Source of the DNA: Falsochrobactrum shanghaiense
Lineage (GTDB): Bacteria > Pseudomonadota > Alphaproteobacteria > Rhizobiales > Rhizobiaceae
Assembly (NCBI RefSeq): GCF_003149535.1
Contig: NZ_QGDB01000001.1
Coordinates: forward strand, 496,001 to 560,000
Direction: 5' to 3'
DNA: 64,000 nt
The translations under genes were made by a program, and so were the position numbers. The notes under the pieces are model-generated. The model saw nothing but the letters and a program-made list of their open reading frames with translations, was not told where the DNA came from and made no database searches. Positions 11,878 through 21,230 of this stretch are shown here, in pieces; position 1 is the first letter of the stretch, and every line of letters begins with the position of its first letter.

Positions 11878-11978
11878 GTGGGAGGCTGGCACGGTGACCC
11901 GTGCCGTGGCTCGTTAGGGCTGCTTCCTTCCGGACCTGACCCGGTTGGCGAGTGGCTCGTCCACCACCAACCTCCCAC
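11878..11978 (-). ncRNA. ffs: Signal recognition particle RNA, small bacterial type (4.5S-like)
   Basis: The minus strand reads GGTCAGGTCCGGAAGG followed by AAGCAGCC, the invariant SRP RNA apical and symmetric-loop core that binds Ffh. The flanks fold into one long hairpin closed by GTGGGAGG at the 5' end and CCTCCCAC at the 3' end, so the mature RNA is about 101 nucleotides. It directs co-translational targeting of membrane proteins together with Ffh and FtsY. It lies between dnaX and a HIT hydrolase gene. Confidence 0.96.
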
Positions 11979-11982
11979 GCTG

Positions 11983-12011
11983 CATATCGTCAATCATTGC
12001 GCAAAAAGCAA
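11983..12011 (-). promoter_or_regulatory. Candidate ffs promoter
   Basis: On the minus strand TTGCTT (12006-12011) and GATATG (11983-11988) are 17 bases apart. The first base of the SRP RNA would fall about 5 bases after the -10 box. Spacing and position fit a housekeeping promoter, though the -10 box is not a close match. Confidence 0.5.
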
Positions 12012-12044
12012 GCACATAGCGAAAAAAACTGGTAAGAATATTCC

Positions 12045-12449
12045 ATGGAACAGTTTGAACTCGATAAACGGCTCGATGCCGATACATTTCCCGTCGCCAA
12101 GCTCGGCCTGTGCGAGCTGCGGCTGATGAACGACAAGCGCTGGCCCTGGCTCATTCTCGTGCCGCGGCGCGTGCGTTTGACGGAACTTCACGATATGACG
12201 CCGCTCGATCAGACCATGCTGACCTTCGAAGCCGCAATCGTTTCGCAGGCACTCAAGAAAGCGACCTCCTGCGACAAGATCAATGTCGGCGCTCTGGGCA
12301 ATATTGTGCGGCAGCTCCATTTCCATGTCATCGCGCGCAACGAGGGTGACGCAGGCTGGCCCGGTCCGGTATGGGGCCATGGCGCAAGCGAGAGCTATGA
12401 TGGAAAAGACGCCGAAAAGCTCATCGAAGCCATTCGCACAGCCCTCTAA
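12045..12449 (+). CDS. HIT-domain nucleotide hydrolase/transferase family protein
   Basis: A 134-residue histidine-triad protein. The active-site motif reads QLHFHVIAR (about residues 90-98), so the first triad histidine is Gln while the two that form the catalytic core are kept; this Q-type motif is common in bacterial family members. The N-terminal half (PVAKLGLCELRLMNDKRWPW then LVPRR) forms the substrate-binding sheet. Members hydrolyse nucleoside phosphoramidates or dinucleotides, but the substrate here is unknown. The next gene, nudC, is 23 bases downstream on the same strand, which suggests a shared role in nucleotide housecleaning. Confidence 0.88.
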   Translation: MEQFELDKRLDADTFPVAKLGLCELRLMNDKRWPWLILVPRRVRLTELHDMTPLDQTMLTFEAAIVSQALKKATSCDKINVGALGNIVRQLHFHVIARNEGDAGWPGPVWGHGASESYDGKDAEKLIEAIRTAL

Positions 12450-12472
12450 AATATCACATATCCGAGACAATC

Positions 12473-13414
12473 ATGGCTTTGCGCCTCTACGACCTGCCGG
12501 AAATCGAACCAAGCAGCCTTGTCGGCTTTGCCGGCAACCGCATCGATCGCCTATCCGAAAAACGGCAGGACGATTCCGCCTTCACTGCGCTTGAACTGCC
12601 GCAAACGCAGGTCATGGTGCTTGGCGGCAACCGGCTTCTGCTCGATTACAGCGATGAGGCGGCTCCGCGCGCCTTGCTTCGTTTCGATGAGGCGCAAGGC
12701 TTTGCACCCGATTTAAGCGAGCCGGTTTTTCTGGGCTTGCAGGATGGAGCGCCTATCGTAGCGCTGATGGCACCCCTCGACCCGGAAGCCCTCCCCGCGC
12801 CATACCGCGCGCAGGATTACCGCAGCATCTATATGGAAGGGCTTGTGAGCGCCGACATTCTCGGCGCGCTGGCGCAAGCCGCCGCCCTGATTGCGTGGCA
12901 TGGCAATCATCGCTATTGCGGCCGCTGCGGCACAAAAAGCAAAATGCGCGCTGGCGGCGCAAAGCGCCAATGCCCCAATTGCGGCGCGGAGCATTTTCCG
13001 CGCACCGATCCTGTTGCCATCATGCTGCCGGTTCGCGGCGACAAATGCATTCTGGCACGCAGCCCGCATTTCATTCAGGGTTCCTATTCATCGCTGGCAG
13101 GCTTTATCGAACAGGGCGAAACCATCGAAGCGGCAGTGCGGCGCGAAAGCTTCGAGGAAATGGGCCTGGCCATCGGCCGCGTCGCCTACCATGCCAGCCA
13201 GCCATGGCCGTTTCCCTATTCGCTGATGATCGGCTGCCATGCGGAAGTGCTTTCCGACGATTTCACAATCGACCGCTCGGAACTCGAAGACGGGCGCTGG
13301 TTCGACAAGACGGAAGTCCGCGCCATGCTCGCAGGCACGCATGAAAACGGGCTGCGCGTGCCTGCATCCGGCGCCATCGCAACCCATCTGATCAGGGCAT
13401 GGGCTGAAAGTTAA
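12473..13414 (+). CDS. nudC: NAD(+)/NADH pyrophosphatase (Nudix hydrolase)
   Basis: NudC hydrolyses NADH to NMNH and AMP and in E. coli removes NAD caps from RNA. The 313-residue protein has a zinc ribbon with C149xxC152 and C167xxC170. The Nudix box begins at Gly210 (GFIEQGET) and has the REUxEExG part RESFEEMG at 224-231. The NudC signature SQPWPFPYS follows. The N-terminal 140 residues are the variable domain of the family. It probably shares a transcript with the HIT gene upstream. Confidence 0.95.
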   Translation: MALRLYDLPEIEPSSLVGFAGNRIDRLSEKRQDDSAFTALELPQTQVMVLGGNRLLLDYSDEAAPRALLRFDEAQGFAPDLSEPVFLGLQDGAPIVALMAPLDPEALPAPYRAQDYRSIYMEGLVSADILGALAQAAALIAWHGNHRYCGRCGTKSKMRAGGAKRQCPNCGAEHFPRTDPVAIMLPVRGDKCILARSPHFIQGSYSSLAGFIEQGETIEAAVRRESFEEMGLAIGRVAYHASQPWPFPYSLMIGCHAEVLSDDFTIDRSELEDGRWFDKTEVRAMLAGTHENGLRVPASGAIATHLIRAWAES

Positions 13415-13430
13415 AGATTTATCTTTGCTT

Positions 13431-13583
13431 GTCGCATTATCCAGACGCATCGGAGCAGGAAAAGAAATCAGTCCAGTGAACTGATTTCCCTGCGGAGGCG
13501 CTTCGCACTTTTGCTGGAAATGCTCTTTCTCTGTCGCATTATCCGGACGCAAAACCGCTTCGCACTTTTGCTGGAAATGCTCT
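13431..13583. repeat. Bru-RS-like palindromic repeat: one full module and one internally deleted copy in tandem
   Basis: The full module (13431-13526) starts GTCGCATTATCCAGACGC and contains an internal hairpin GAAATCAGT / ACTGATTTC. It ends TTTTGCTGGAAATGCTCT. A short copy (13533-13583) has the same two ends, GTCGCATTATCCGGACGC and CTTTTGCTGGAAATGCTC, without the middle. The same full module occurs at 38159-38251. I recall published Brucella repeats Bru-RS1/RS2 of about this size, noted as insertion hot spots for IS711. It separates the convergent genes nudC and pheA. Confidence 0.88.
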
Positions 13584-14445
13584 ATTCAGCCGCCAGCAGA
13601 TGCGTGTCGCGGACATCGCTGCCCTTATAGACACCCAGAATGCGCACTTCCTTCGAGAAGAATTCAAGTTCTTCGAGCGCAAGCTGCACATTGCGGTCGT
13701 CGGGGTGGCCTTCAATATCGGCATAAAACTGCGTCGCAACAAAACGTCCGCCCAGTTGGTAGCTTTCCAGCTTGGTCATGTTGACGCCATTGGTGGCGAA
13801 ACCGCCCATCGCCTTATAGAGCGCGGCAGGCACGTTGCGCACGCGGAAGACGAAAGTGGTGATGATGCGTTCGGCATCGGACTGGCGGGACGCCCATTGC
13901 TTCTGCTTCGACAGCACCACGAACCGCGTTACATTATCTTCCGCGTCCTCGACGTTTTCTTCCAGAATATCGAGGCCGTAAAGGTCGGAGGCAAGGCGCG
14001 GCGCAAGGGCTGCCATCGAGCGATCCTGCGTATCGGCTACAAGCCGCGCCGCCCCTGCCGTATCGCCCGCGATCACCGGCTTCCAGCCATTCTGGCGAAT
14101 GACCTTGCGGCACTGGCCGAGCGCATGGATATGGCTGTGAACGGTCCGGATTTCCTCACGCGCAACACCGGGAAGCACCATCAACTGGAAGTGTATCGGC
14201 AGGAAATATTCGCCCACAATATGCATATCGGCAAGCGGCAGCAGATAGTGAATATCGGCGACGCGGCCCGCGAGCGTATTTTCAATGGGAATCATCGCCA
14301 GATCGGCGGCACCGCTTTCAACCGCATTGAAGGCATCTTCAAAAGTCGGGCACGGCAGAGGCTCCATATCGGGAAACATGTTGCGGCAAGCCGTATCGGA
14401 ATTGGCGCCCGCTTCACCCTGAAAGGAAATCCGGTTGGTTTTCAT
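13582..14445 (-). CDS. pheA: Prephenate dehydratase
   Basis: Converts prephenate to phenylpyruvate in phenylalanine synthesis; monofunctional, with no chorismate mutase domain. The 287-residue protein begins ISFQGEAGANSDTACRNMF, has PIENTLAGRVADIHYLL and the catalytic NVTRFVVLS (Thr-Arg-Phe), then an ACT regulatory domain whose LESYQLGGRFVATQFY segment corresponds to the ESRP phenylalanine-binding site. The TAG stop lies inside the end of the adjacent palindromic repeat. kdsB is upstream on the same strand after 55 bases. Confidence 0.95.
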   Translation of the reverse strand: MKTNRISFQGEAGANSDTACRNMFPDMEPLPCPTFEDAFNAVESGAADLAMIPIENTLAGRVADIHYLLPLADMHIVGEYFLPIHFQLMVLPGVAREEIRTVHSHIHALGQCRKVIRQNGWKPVIAGDTAGAARLVADTQDRSMAALAPRLASDLYGLDILEENVEDAEDNVTRFVVLSKQKQWASRQSDAERIITTFVFRVRNVPAALYKAMGGFATNGVNMTKLESYQLGGRFVATQFYADIEGHPDDRNVQLALEELEFFSKEVRILGVYKGSDVRDTHLLAAE

Positions 14446-14500
14446 TTTAGCCGTACTTTCTCAAATGCCCTGCAACATACAGGCTTTTCTTACAATTCTC

Positions 14501-15241
14501 TCACAGGCCTTTTTCGATAATAAGCCGGGCCCGGTCAAGATCAGCCTGCGTATCGACGCCCAAAGGCACCGTCTTGACGATCTGCGCATCGATGCGCATT
14601 CCATCTTCGAGCGCGCGAAGCTGTTCGAGCTTTTCACGCTTTTCAAGCGCTGACGGCCCCAGCCCGACGAAACGCTCCAGCGCTGCGCGCCGATAGGCGT
14701 AAAGGCCGATATGGTGATAGAGCGGGCCTTCGCCATAGGGCGCGGTGGCGCGGGTGAAATAGAGCGCACGCAGGCGCTGCCCGTCATCAAGCGGCGAGCC
14801 GACGATCTTGACCACATTGGGATTGGTCTTTTCTTCTTCCGCCACGATCTCCACACCCAGCGTGGCAATATCCGCCGGGCCGTCCTCAAGCGGACGCAAG
14901 GCGCTGCGGATGGTTTCAGGATCGATGGTGGGAAGATCACCCTGCACATTGATGACGGCATCGACCTCACCGGAGGGATCGAGCGCGAGAAGCGCCTCAT
15001 AGATACGGTCGGAGCCTGATTCGTGATCGCTTCGCGTCATGACCGCCTCATGGCCATGGGCCTCGACAGCGGCGAATATTTCTTCGCTATCGGTTGCGAC
15101 CACCGTGCGGCCAAGCCCTGCCGCCGCGGCCCGCTCGGCCACATGCACGATCATCGGCTTGCCGCAAATATCGGCGAGCGGCTTGTTGGGAAGGCGCGTC
15201 GAACCGAGCCGCGCGGGAATGAGTGTCAGGGTTTTCATCAT
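14501..15241 (-). CDS. kdsB: 3-deoxy-manno-octulosonate cytidylyltransferase (CMP-KDO synthetase)
   Basis: Activates KDO with CTP for transfer to lipid A, an essential early step in LPS core assembly. The product (246 residues from ATG 15241, or 245 from the adjacent ATG) starts [20 protein letters not shown], the nucleotide-binding loop. It continues with [29 protein letters not shown] and [13 protein letters not shown]. The open frame extends 17 codons further upstream, but that extension lacks family similarity. pheA follows 55 bases downstream on the same strand. Confidence 0.95.
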   Translation of the reverse strand: MMKTLTLIPARLGSTRLPNKPLADICGKPMIVHVAERAAAAGLGRTVVATDSEEIFAAVEAHGHEAVMTRSDHESGSDRIYEALLALDPSGEVDAVINVQGDLPTIDPETIRSALRPLEDGPADIATLGVEIVAEEEKTNPNVVKIVGSPLDDGQRLRALYFTRATAPYGEGPLYHHIGLYAYRRAALERFVGLGPSALEKREKLEQLRALEDGMRIDAQIVKTVPLGVDTQADLDRARLIIEKGL

Positions 15242-15482
15242 CTGAACCGTTGCCTTCCATGGTGTTGCAAATGGTCGCGCTTGAGACGCCACAATCCTTT
15301 ATCCGTCCGAGAAATGCAGCAAAAGTGTCAAAAAGTCACGGGGCGGGTTAACCTCATAAGTGTTGCATCGCCTTGGCAAAAGACCTAGTTTCCGCCCGAT
15401 GCCGGGGAGAGATTTGCCAGCCTTCTGAAGGTTTGCATGCCGGCTGTGGAGGGCGTTGTGCTAGAGGGAGCGCTGACCGGCG

Positions 15483-16178
15483 ATGAATTCAACCCGGACT
15501 AACAAGTTTATAATGGCTTTTCTGGCAACGGTTTTCGTTGTCATGACGACGGGCATCCTGTCCGATTCACTGTTTCACGCACCCGCACCCGAGAAGCCCG
15601 GTTACAGAATTGAAGCGGCAGAGGCAGGCAGCGGCGGTGAAGCTGCGCCAGCCAAGGAAGAAGTATCGATCGCAACGCTGTTGCAGTCTGCTGATCCCGA
15701 GCGCGGCAAGAACGTCTTCAAGCGTTGCGCCGCCTGCCATACGGCTGAAAAGGGTGGCGCGAACAAGGTCGGCCCGCATCTTTGGGATGTGGTGAACCGT
15801 CCGGCTGCTTCGGTTGAAGGCTTCAGCTATTCCGCCGCGATGAAAGAATTTGCCGCAGCCGGTAACAAATGGGATTTCGAGCACCTCAACAAGTTCCTGT
15901 TCTCGCCCAAGGGCTATATCAAGGGCACGGCCATGGGCTTTGCCGGCGACAAGAAGGATAATGAGCGCGCCGACCTGATCGCCTATCTGCGCACGCTTTC
16001 GGACAATCCCGCTCCGCTTCCGGCGGCTGATGCTGCCCCGGCAGAGGAAGCTGCGCCTGCTGGCGAGGCTGCGCCCGCACAGGAAGGCGAGACGCCCGCA
16101 GAACAGGCACCGGCCAGTGACGGCCAGCAGCAGGGCGAAACGGCGCCTGCGGCACCTGAGCAGACGCCTGCCAACTAA
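15483..16178 (+). CDS. Membrane-anchored class I cytochrome c (CycM / cytochrome c-552 type)
   Basis: A 231-residue c-type cytochrome that carries electrons from the bc1 complex to terminal oxidases at the periplasmic face. The N-terminus (12-27) is an uncleaved signal anchor, followed by a flexible linker. The haem site is C82-A-A-C85-H86, and the probable axial Met is Met151 in KGTAMGFAG. After residue 175 comes a tail of about 55 residues made almost only of Ala, Pro, Glu and Gln, which is unusual for the family. It is divergent from kdsB with 241 bases between. Confidence 0.92.
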   Translation: MNSTRTNKFIMAFLATVFVVMTTGILSDSLFHAPAPEKPGYRIEAAEAGSGGEAAPAKEEVSIATLLQSADPERGKNVFKRCAACHTAEKGGANKVGPHLWDVVNRPAASVEGFSYSAAMKEFAAAGNKWDFEHLNKFLFSPKGYIKGTAMGFAGDKKDNERADLIAYLRTLSDNPAPLPAADAAPAEEAAPAGEAAPAQEGETPAEQAPASDGQQQGETAPAAPEQTPAN

Positions 16179-16200
16179 GCGCCTGCAAGCCAAGCATTTG

Positions 16201-16229
16201 AAAAGCCGGGTTTCAGCCCGGCTTTTTTT
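16201..16229 (+). terminator. Intrinsic terminator after the cytochrome c gene
   Basis: AAAGCCGGG pairs with CCCGGCTTT around a 6-base loop and runs into seven T's, 22 bases after the stop codon. It separates the cytochrome gene from the yej operon. Confidence 0.92.
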
Positions 16230-16323
16230 ATCGCCTGCAATTTTTTTGCACCCCGCCTTTCTTCCTCCGCAAAAAGCCCTAAAACTGGCATTTATATATC
16301 TCAGGCAGCAACGGAGATAATGG

Positions 16324-18207
16324 ATGAGAGCTTTTCGGGCGGGAACATTCGCACTTGTTTTGACCGCAGCGGCGGTTTCGGGCAGTTACGCCCAGGCACC
16401 GGCGGATGACGGGTCCGCGCCGCAATGGCGCTATTCCTCCAGCCTGATGGGCGAGCCGAAATATCCGGCTGATTTCAAACATTATGACTATGTGAATCCG
16501 CAGGCACCCAAGGGCGGCACGCTCAATCAGGTCGCAGTGGGTACGTTCGACACCCTCAACCCCTATGTCATTCAAGGTGTTGCGGCAGCGGGCCTTTCGC
16601 CCTTCGGCGGCGGCATGCTTTACGACACTTTGATGAGCGATGCGCTCGATCAGGGTTCGACGCAATATCCGCTCATTGCCGAAGCGCTGCAATATCCCGA
16701 CGATTTTTCATGGGTAAAGTTCCGGCTCAACCCCGATGCCAAATGGCATGACGGCGAGCCGATTACCGTCGATGACGTGATCTGGTCATTCGATGTGCTC
16801 AAGAAGCAATCGCCGATGTACAATAAATATTATGGCGATGTGGAAAAGGCCGAGAAAACCGGCGAACACGAGGTTACGTTCACCTTCTCGCAGAAGGGCA
16901 ATCGCGAATTGCCGCAGATCATGGGCCAGCTTGCCGTGTTGCCCAAACATTGGTGGACGGCCAAGGACGCGCAGGGCAGGCAGCGCGACATTGGCCGCTC
17001 GACACTGGAAATTCCGCTCGGTTCCAGCGCCTATAAAATCGAAAAAGTTACGCCCGGCCGCTCGATCATCTGGGCGCGGGTCGATGATTACTGGGGCAAG
17101 GACCTGGCCGTCAATGTCGGCCGCAATAATTTCGACCGCATCAAATATGAATATTACTTCAATGAAGACGCCATATGGGAAGCCTTCAAGAAGGGCGGCC
17201 AATACGACTACCGGCAGGAAAATCGCGCCCAGCGCTGGGCAGAGCAGTATAATTTCCCGGCTGTAGAACGCGGCGATGTCATCAAGGAATCCTTTCCCTT
17301 CCATGCGGTCGGTCGCATGCAGGGCTATTTCCTGAACACGCGCCGCGACAAGTTCAAGGATCCGAAAGTTCGCGAAGCGCTGACCTATGCCTTCGACTTC
17401 GAATCGATGAACCGGCTGCTGTTCTTCAACCAGTATCAGCGCATCGAAAGCTATTTCGCGGGCAATGAGCTGCAACTGAGCGGCCCGCCCACGCCGGAGG
17501 AACAGGCTATCCTTGAAACGGTGAAGGATTCGCTCCCGCCCCAGGCACTGACCGAGGAATTCAAGCTGCCGGTCTATGATACGGCGCAGGCAACACGGGC
17601 CAATCTGCGCACGGCGCTCAAGCTGTTTTCCGAGGCTGGCTGGAGCCTGAAAGGCAACAAGCTTGTCGACGCGAACGGCAATCCCTTCACCATCGAGTTT
17701 CTGGGAAGCGATCCGACCGACGAGCGCATCTATAATCCATTTGCGGCAAGCCTGCGCAAGATCGGCATCAATGCCACCGTGCGCATCGTGGATGCGGCGC
17801 AATATCAGGCCCGCGTCAATGATTTCGACTATGACGTCATCACTTCCGTCATCAGCCAGAGCGGCTCGCCCGGCAATGAGCAGCGCGACATGTGGGGATC
17901 GGCGGCGGCGGATTTCAAAGGCAGCCGCAATTATGCGGGCATTAAAAACCCGGCCATCGACAAGCTGATCGACCGGCTCATCTACGCCAAGGATCGCGAC
18001 GAACTGGTCGCCGCGACTCATGCACTCGACCGGGCATTGCTGTGGAATTATTACGTGATTCCGCAATGGTATTCCGACCACATCAATATCGCCTATTGGA
18101 ACAAGTTCGGCATGCCGGAAACGCAGCCCGATTATATCGGGATCGACCCTTTCTCCTGGTGGGTCGACCCCGCAAAGGAAGCCAAGCTCAAAACCGGCGG
18201 CGAATAG
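16324..18207 (+). CDS. yejA1: Peptide ABC transporter substrate-binding protein, first copy (YejA type)
   Basis: Periplasmic family 5 binding protein delivering peptides to YejBEF. The 627-residue protein has a Sec signal peptide (MRAFRAGTFALVLTAAAVSG, cleavage probably after SYA). The mature part opens with the YejA-type block SSLMGEPKYPADFKHYDYVN then PQAPKGGTL. Family 5 landmarks follow, such as DAKWHDGEPITVDDVIWSF and the C-terminal YYVIPQWYSDH. It is 116 bases downstream of a terminator and leads a compact five-gene transporter operon. In Brucella this operon has been linked to resistance to antimicrobial peptides; that is literature knowledge, not visible here. Confidence 0.93.
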   Translation: MRAFRAGTFALVLTAAAVSGSYAQAPADDGSAPQWRYSSSLMGEPKYPADFKHYDYVNPQAPKGGTLNQVAVGTFDTLNPYVIQGVAAAGLSPFGGGMLYDTLMSDALDQGSTQYPLIAEALQYPDDFSWVKFRLNPDAKWHDGEPITVDDVIWSFDVLKKQSPMYNKYYGDVEKAEKTGEHEVTFTFSQKGNRELPQIMGQLAVLPKHWWTAKDAQGRQRDIGRSTLEIPLGSSAYKIEKVTPGRSIIWARVDDYWGKDLAVNVGRNNFDRIKYEYYFNEDAIWEAFKKGGQYDYRQENRAQRWAEQYNFPAVERGDVIKESFPFHAVGRMQGYFLNTRRDKFKDPKVREALTYAFDFESMNRLLFFNQYQRIESYFAGNELQLSGPPTPEEQAILETVKDSLPPQALTEEFKLPVYDTAQATRANLRTALKLFSEAGWSLKGNKLVDANGNPFTIEFLGSDPTDERIYNPFAASLRKIGINATVRIVDAAQYQARVNDFDYDVITSVISQSGSPGNEQRDMWGSAAADFKGSRNYAGIKNPAIDKLIDRLIYAKDRDELVAATHALDRALLWNYYVIPQWYSDHINIAYWNKFGMPETQPDYIGIDPFSWWVDPAKEAKLKTGGE

Positions 18208-18218
18208 GGCGAACGGTC

Positions 18219-20093
18219 ATGGCCATTTTCAGCATGAACCGTCGCCATTTTCTCGGCGCATCAGGCAGCGTCGCGCTCACAGCCATGCTGCCTGCAAAGG
18301 CTTTCGCATTATTGCCAACGGCCACGCCGCTGCATGGGCTTTCGGCCTTTGGCGATCTTAAATATGGCCCCGATTTCAGCCATTTCGACTATGCCAGCCC
18401 TAACGCCCCCAAGGGCGGGACGTTCACGCTCGCGCCCTCGACATGGCTATGGAACCAGAACACGCAGACTTTCAACACGCTCAACAGCTTCGCTTTCAAG
18501 GGTGATGCGCCCCCGCGCATGGAACTTACCTTCGATAGCCTGATGACCCCGGCGCTGGACGAACCCGATTCGGTCTATGGGCTGATCGCGCAAAGCGTGA
18601 CGCTTTCCGAGGATCGCCAGACCTGCACATTCGCATTGCGCGAGAACGCCCGCTTTCACGATGGCGCGCCCATTACCGCCGCGGACGTGGTTTCCACCTA
18701 TAAAACACTGAAAGAAAAAGGCCATCCGCATATAAGGCAAAGCCTTGCGGCGCTTGATGCGGTGGATGAAACGGAAAAAGGCGCGGTGCGGATGCATTTT
18801 TCCGCCGGTCGCGGCCCCAATGCCATTCTGGATGCGGTCGTGCTGCCCATCCTGTCGCAAAAATGGCTCGAAGGACACGATTTCGGAGCCACCTCCATGG
18901 AACCCATACCCGGCTCCGGTGCCTATCGCGTCGGTAAATTCGCCTCGGGGCAATATATCGAATATGATCGCGTCGAAGATTATTGGGCCAAGGATTTGCC
19001 GGTGCAGCGCGGCTTCAATCATTTCGACCGCATCCGCATCGAATTCTACCGCGACCGCCAGCCGGAATTCGAGGCATTCAAAAAGGGCAGCATCGACTTT
19101 CGCGCCGAGAGCGTCTCCAAGAACTGGACGACGGGTTATGATTTTCCCGCCATGCAGCAAAAGAAAATCATAAAGCGCACCTTTCCCAGAGAAAAACGCC
19201 CGCTCATGCAGGCATGGGCGCTCAACCAGCGCCGCGAGCGCTTTCGCGATCCGCGCGTGCGCGAAGCCATCAGCCTGTGCTTTGATTTCGAATGGACCAA
19301 TGAAAACCTGTTCTACGGTGCCTATCAGCGCTCGCAATCCTGCTTCAACGGTTCGGATTTTCAGGCCATGGGCCAGCCGACGCGCGACGAGATGAAAGTG
19401 CTGGAGCGTTATCGCGGCAAGTTACCGGATGCGATTTTCGGCGACGTGCCGGTGCTGCCCGTTTCGGACGGAACAGGACGCGACCGCGCACAGTTTTCGC
19501 GTGCTATCGAATTGATGCGAGAGGCGGGTTTCGAGCGCGACAAGGGCCAGTTTCATGACCGGGACGGCACGAAATTCTCGCTGGAGATTCTCAGCAATTC
19601 GGAAAGCTTCACCCGCATCTACAATCCCTTCATCCAGAAAATGCGCGCCATCGGCATCGACGCCAGCCTGCGGCTGGTGGACCCGAGCCAGTATCAGGCG
19701 CGCATGCAGGATTTCCAGTTCGACATGGTGGGCATCGCCATGCAGTTCGGCGCGACACCGACAAAGGAATCGCTTGCGGGCATGTTCGGCTCGCAAGCCG
19801 CCAAAACGCCCGGAAGCTACAATCTGCCCGGCACAGCCGATGCAATAATCGACACGCTTCTTGACGATGTGGGGGCCGCTTCCACCCGCGACGAACTGGT
19901 TGCAACGATCCGGGTGCTCGATCGGGTCTTGCGTATCCGGCGCGACTGGATTCCAAATTGGACAGTGGCGAATCACCTCGTGGCCTATTGGGATCGTTTC
20001 GGCTTCAGGGAGCCAAAGCCCGATTACGGATTTCCGGTGGAGACGCTCTGGTGGATCGATAAAGAAAAGGCAAAAATCATTGGCAAGCCATAG
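18219..20093 (+). CDS. yejA2: Peptide ABC transporter substrate-binding protein, second copy (YejA type) with Tat signal
   Basis: A paralogue of the preceding gene with the same architecture (SHFDYASPNAPKGGTFTL, then ARFHDGAPITAADVV). Its leader reads MNRRHFLGASGSVALTA, a twin-arginine signal (RRxFL), whereas the first copy has an ordinary Sec signal. The start at 18219 is chosen because it gives the whole signal and lies 12 bases after the yejA1 stop; the open frame extends back into yejA1. The 624-residue product probably feeds the same permease with different peptides; the specificity of each copy cannot be told from sequence. Confidence 0.92.
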   Translation: MAIFSMNRRHFLGASGSVALTAMLPAKAFALLPTATPLHGLSAFGDLKYGPDFSHFDYASPNAPKGGTFTLAPSTWLWNQNTQTFNTLNSFAFKGDAPPRMELTFDSLMTPALDEPDSVYGLIAQSVTLSEDRQTCTFALRENARFHDGAPITAADVVSTYKTLKEKGHPHIRQSLAALDAVDETEKGAVRMHFSAGRGPNAILDAVVLPILSQKWLEGHDFGATSMEPIPGSGAYRVGKFASGQYIEYDRVEDYWAKDLPVQRGFNHFDRIRIEFYRDRQPEFEAFKKGSIDFRAESVSKNWTTGYDFPAMQQKKIIKRTFPREKRPLMQAWALNQRRERFRDPRVREAISLCFDFEWTNENLFYGAYQRSQSCFNGSDFQAMGQPTRDEMKVLERYRGKLPDAIFGDVPVLPVSDGTGRDRAQFSRAIELMREAGFERDKGQFHDRDGTKFSLEILSNSESFTRIYNPFIQKMRAIGIDASLRLVDPSQYQARMQDFQFDMVGIAMQFGATPTKESLAGMFGSQAAKTPGSYNLPGTADAIIDTLLDDVGAASTRDELVATIRVLDRVLRIRRDWIPNWTVANHLVAYWDRFGFREPKPDYGFPVETLWWIDKEKAKIIGKP

Positions 20094-20132
20094 GCAGAAA
20101 TACACAACAGCAATGCGGGGCGCAAAAGGCTG

Positions 20133-21230
20133 ATGGGCGCTTATATCTTACGCCGCCTGCTTTTGATGATCCCGACCATCCTCGGCATCATGGCGATTTC
20201 CTTCGCTGTCGTGCAGTTCGCCCCCGGCGGCCCCGTGGAACGCGTGATCGCACAGCTTTCAGGCCAGGGCGGCGATGCGCTCGACCGCCTTTCGGGCGGA
20301 GGCAGCGATTTTGGCCAGAACGGCATGGATAGCGGCTCGGTCAATTCCAAATATCGCGGCGCGCAGGGGCTGGACCCGCAATTCATTGAAGAACTTGAAA
20401 AGCAGTTCGGTTTCGACAAGCCGCCGCTGGAACGCTTCGGCCTGATGCTGTGGAATTATCTGCGGTTCGATTTCGGAAACAGCTATTTTCGCGACATCAG
20501 CGTGATCGATCTCATCAAGGAAAAGATGCCGGTTTCGATCTCGCTCGGCCTCTGGCTGACTTTCCTTTCCTATATCATCTCGATCCCGCTCGGCATCCGC
20601 AAGGCCATCAAGGACGGCTCGCGCTTCGACACATGGACCAGCGCGGTCATCATCGTCGGCTATGCGATTCCAAGTTTTCTGTTCGCCATCCTCCTGATTG
20701 TGCTTTTTGCCGGCGGCTCGTTCTTCGACTGGTTCCCGCTGCGCGGCCTCACCTCGCCTGATTTCGCGCAAATGTCATGGTGGGAGAAGATCGGCGATTA
20801 TCTGTGGCACATGGCGCTGCCGGTGACGGCACTGGTGCTCTCGGCCTTTGCCACCACGACGCTTCTGACCAAGAATTCGTTTCTGGAAGAAATCCGCAAG
20901 CAATATGTAACGACGGCGCGCGCCAAGGGATTGACCGAGAATCAGGTGCTTTACCGGCATGTTTTCCGCAATGCCATGCTGATCGTCATTGCCGGTTTTC
21001 CCGGCGCCTTCATTTCGGCCTTCTTTACCGGCTCGCTGCTGATCGAAACCATTTTCTCGCTCGACGGGCTGGGCCTGCTCGGCTACCAGTCGATCATCAA
21101 CCGCGATTATCCGGTGGTGTTCGCCAATCTTTATATTTTCTCGCTGATCGGCCTTCTGGTCGGCCTGCTGTCCGATCTCACCTATACGTGGATTGATCCG
21201 CGCATCGACTTCGAGCGGAGGGATGTGTGA
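20133..21230 (+). CDS. yejB: Peptide ABC transporter permease YejB
   Basis: Inner-membrane permease subunit of the binding-protein-dependent family. The 365-residue protein begins [20 protein letters not shown], the usual first helix of DppB-like permeases. A periplasmic insert (about residues 45-85, rich in Gly and Ser) distinguishes YejB from DppB. The EAA loop [20 protein letters not shown] in the C-terminal half contacts the ATPase. The stop overlaps the start of yejE (TGATG). Confidence 0.94.
   Translation: MGAYILRRLLLMIPTILGIMAISFAVVQFAPGGPVERVIAQLSGQGGDALDRLSGGGSDFGQNGMDSGSVNSKYRGAQGLDPQFIEELEKQFGFDKPPLERFGLMLWNYLRFDFGNSYFRDISVIDLIKEKMPVSISLGLWLTFLSYIISIPLGIRKAIKDGSRFDTWTSAVIIVGYAIPSFLFAILLIVLFAGGSFFDWFPLRGLTSPDFAQMSWWEKIGDYLWHMALPVTALVLSAFATTTLLTKNSFLEEIRKQYVTTARAKGLTENQVLYRHVFRNAMLIVIAGFPGAFISAFFTGSLLIETIFSLDGLGLLGYQSIINRDYPVVFANLYIFSLIGLLVGLLSDLTYTWIDPRIDFERRDV

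Noticed and set aside
13431-13583. CRISPR-like repeats
   Set aside because: Only two unequal copies with no spacer; they are dispersed palindromic elements with copies elsewhere in the window.
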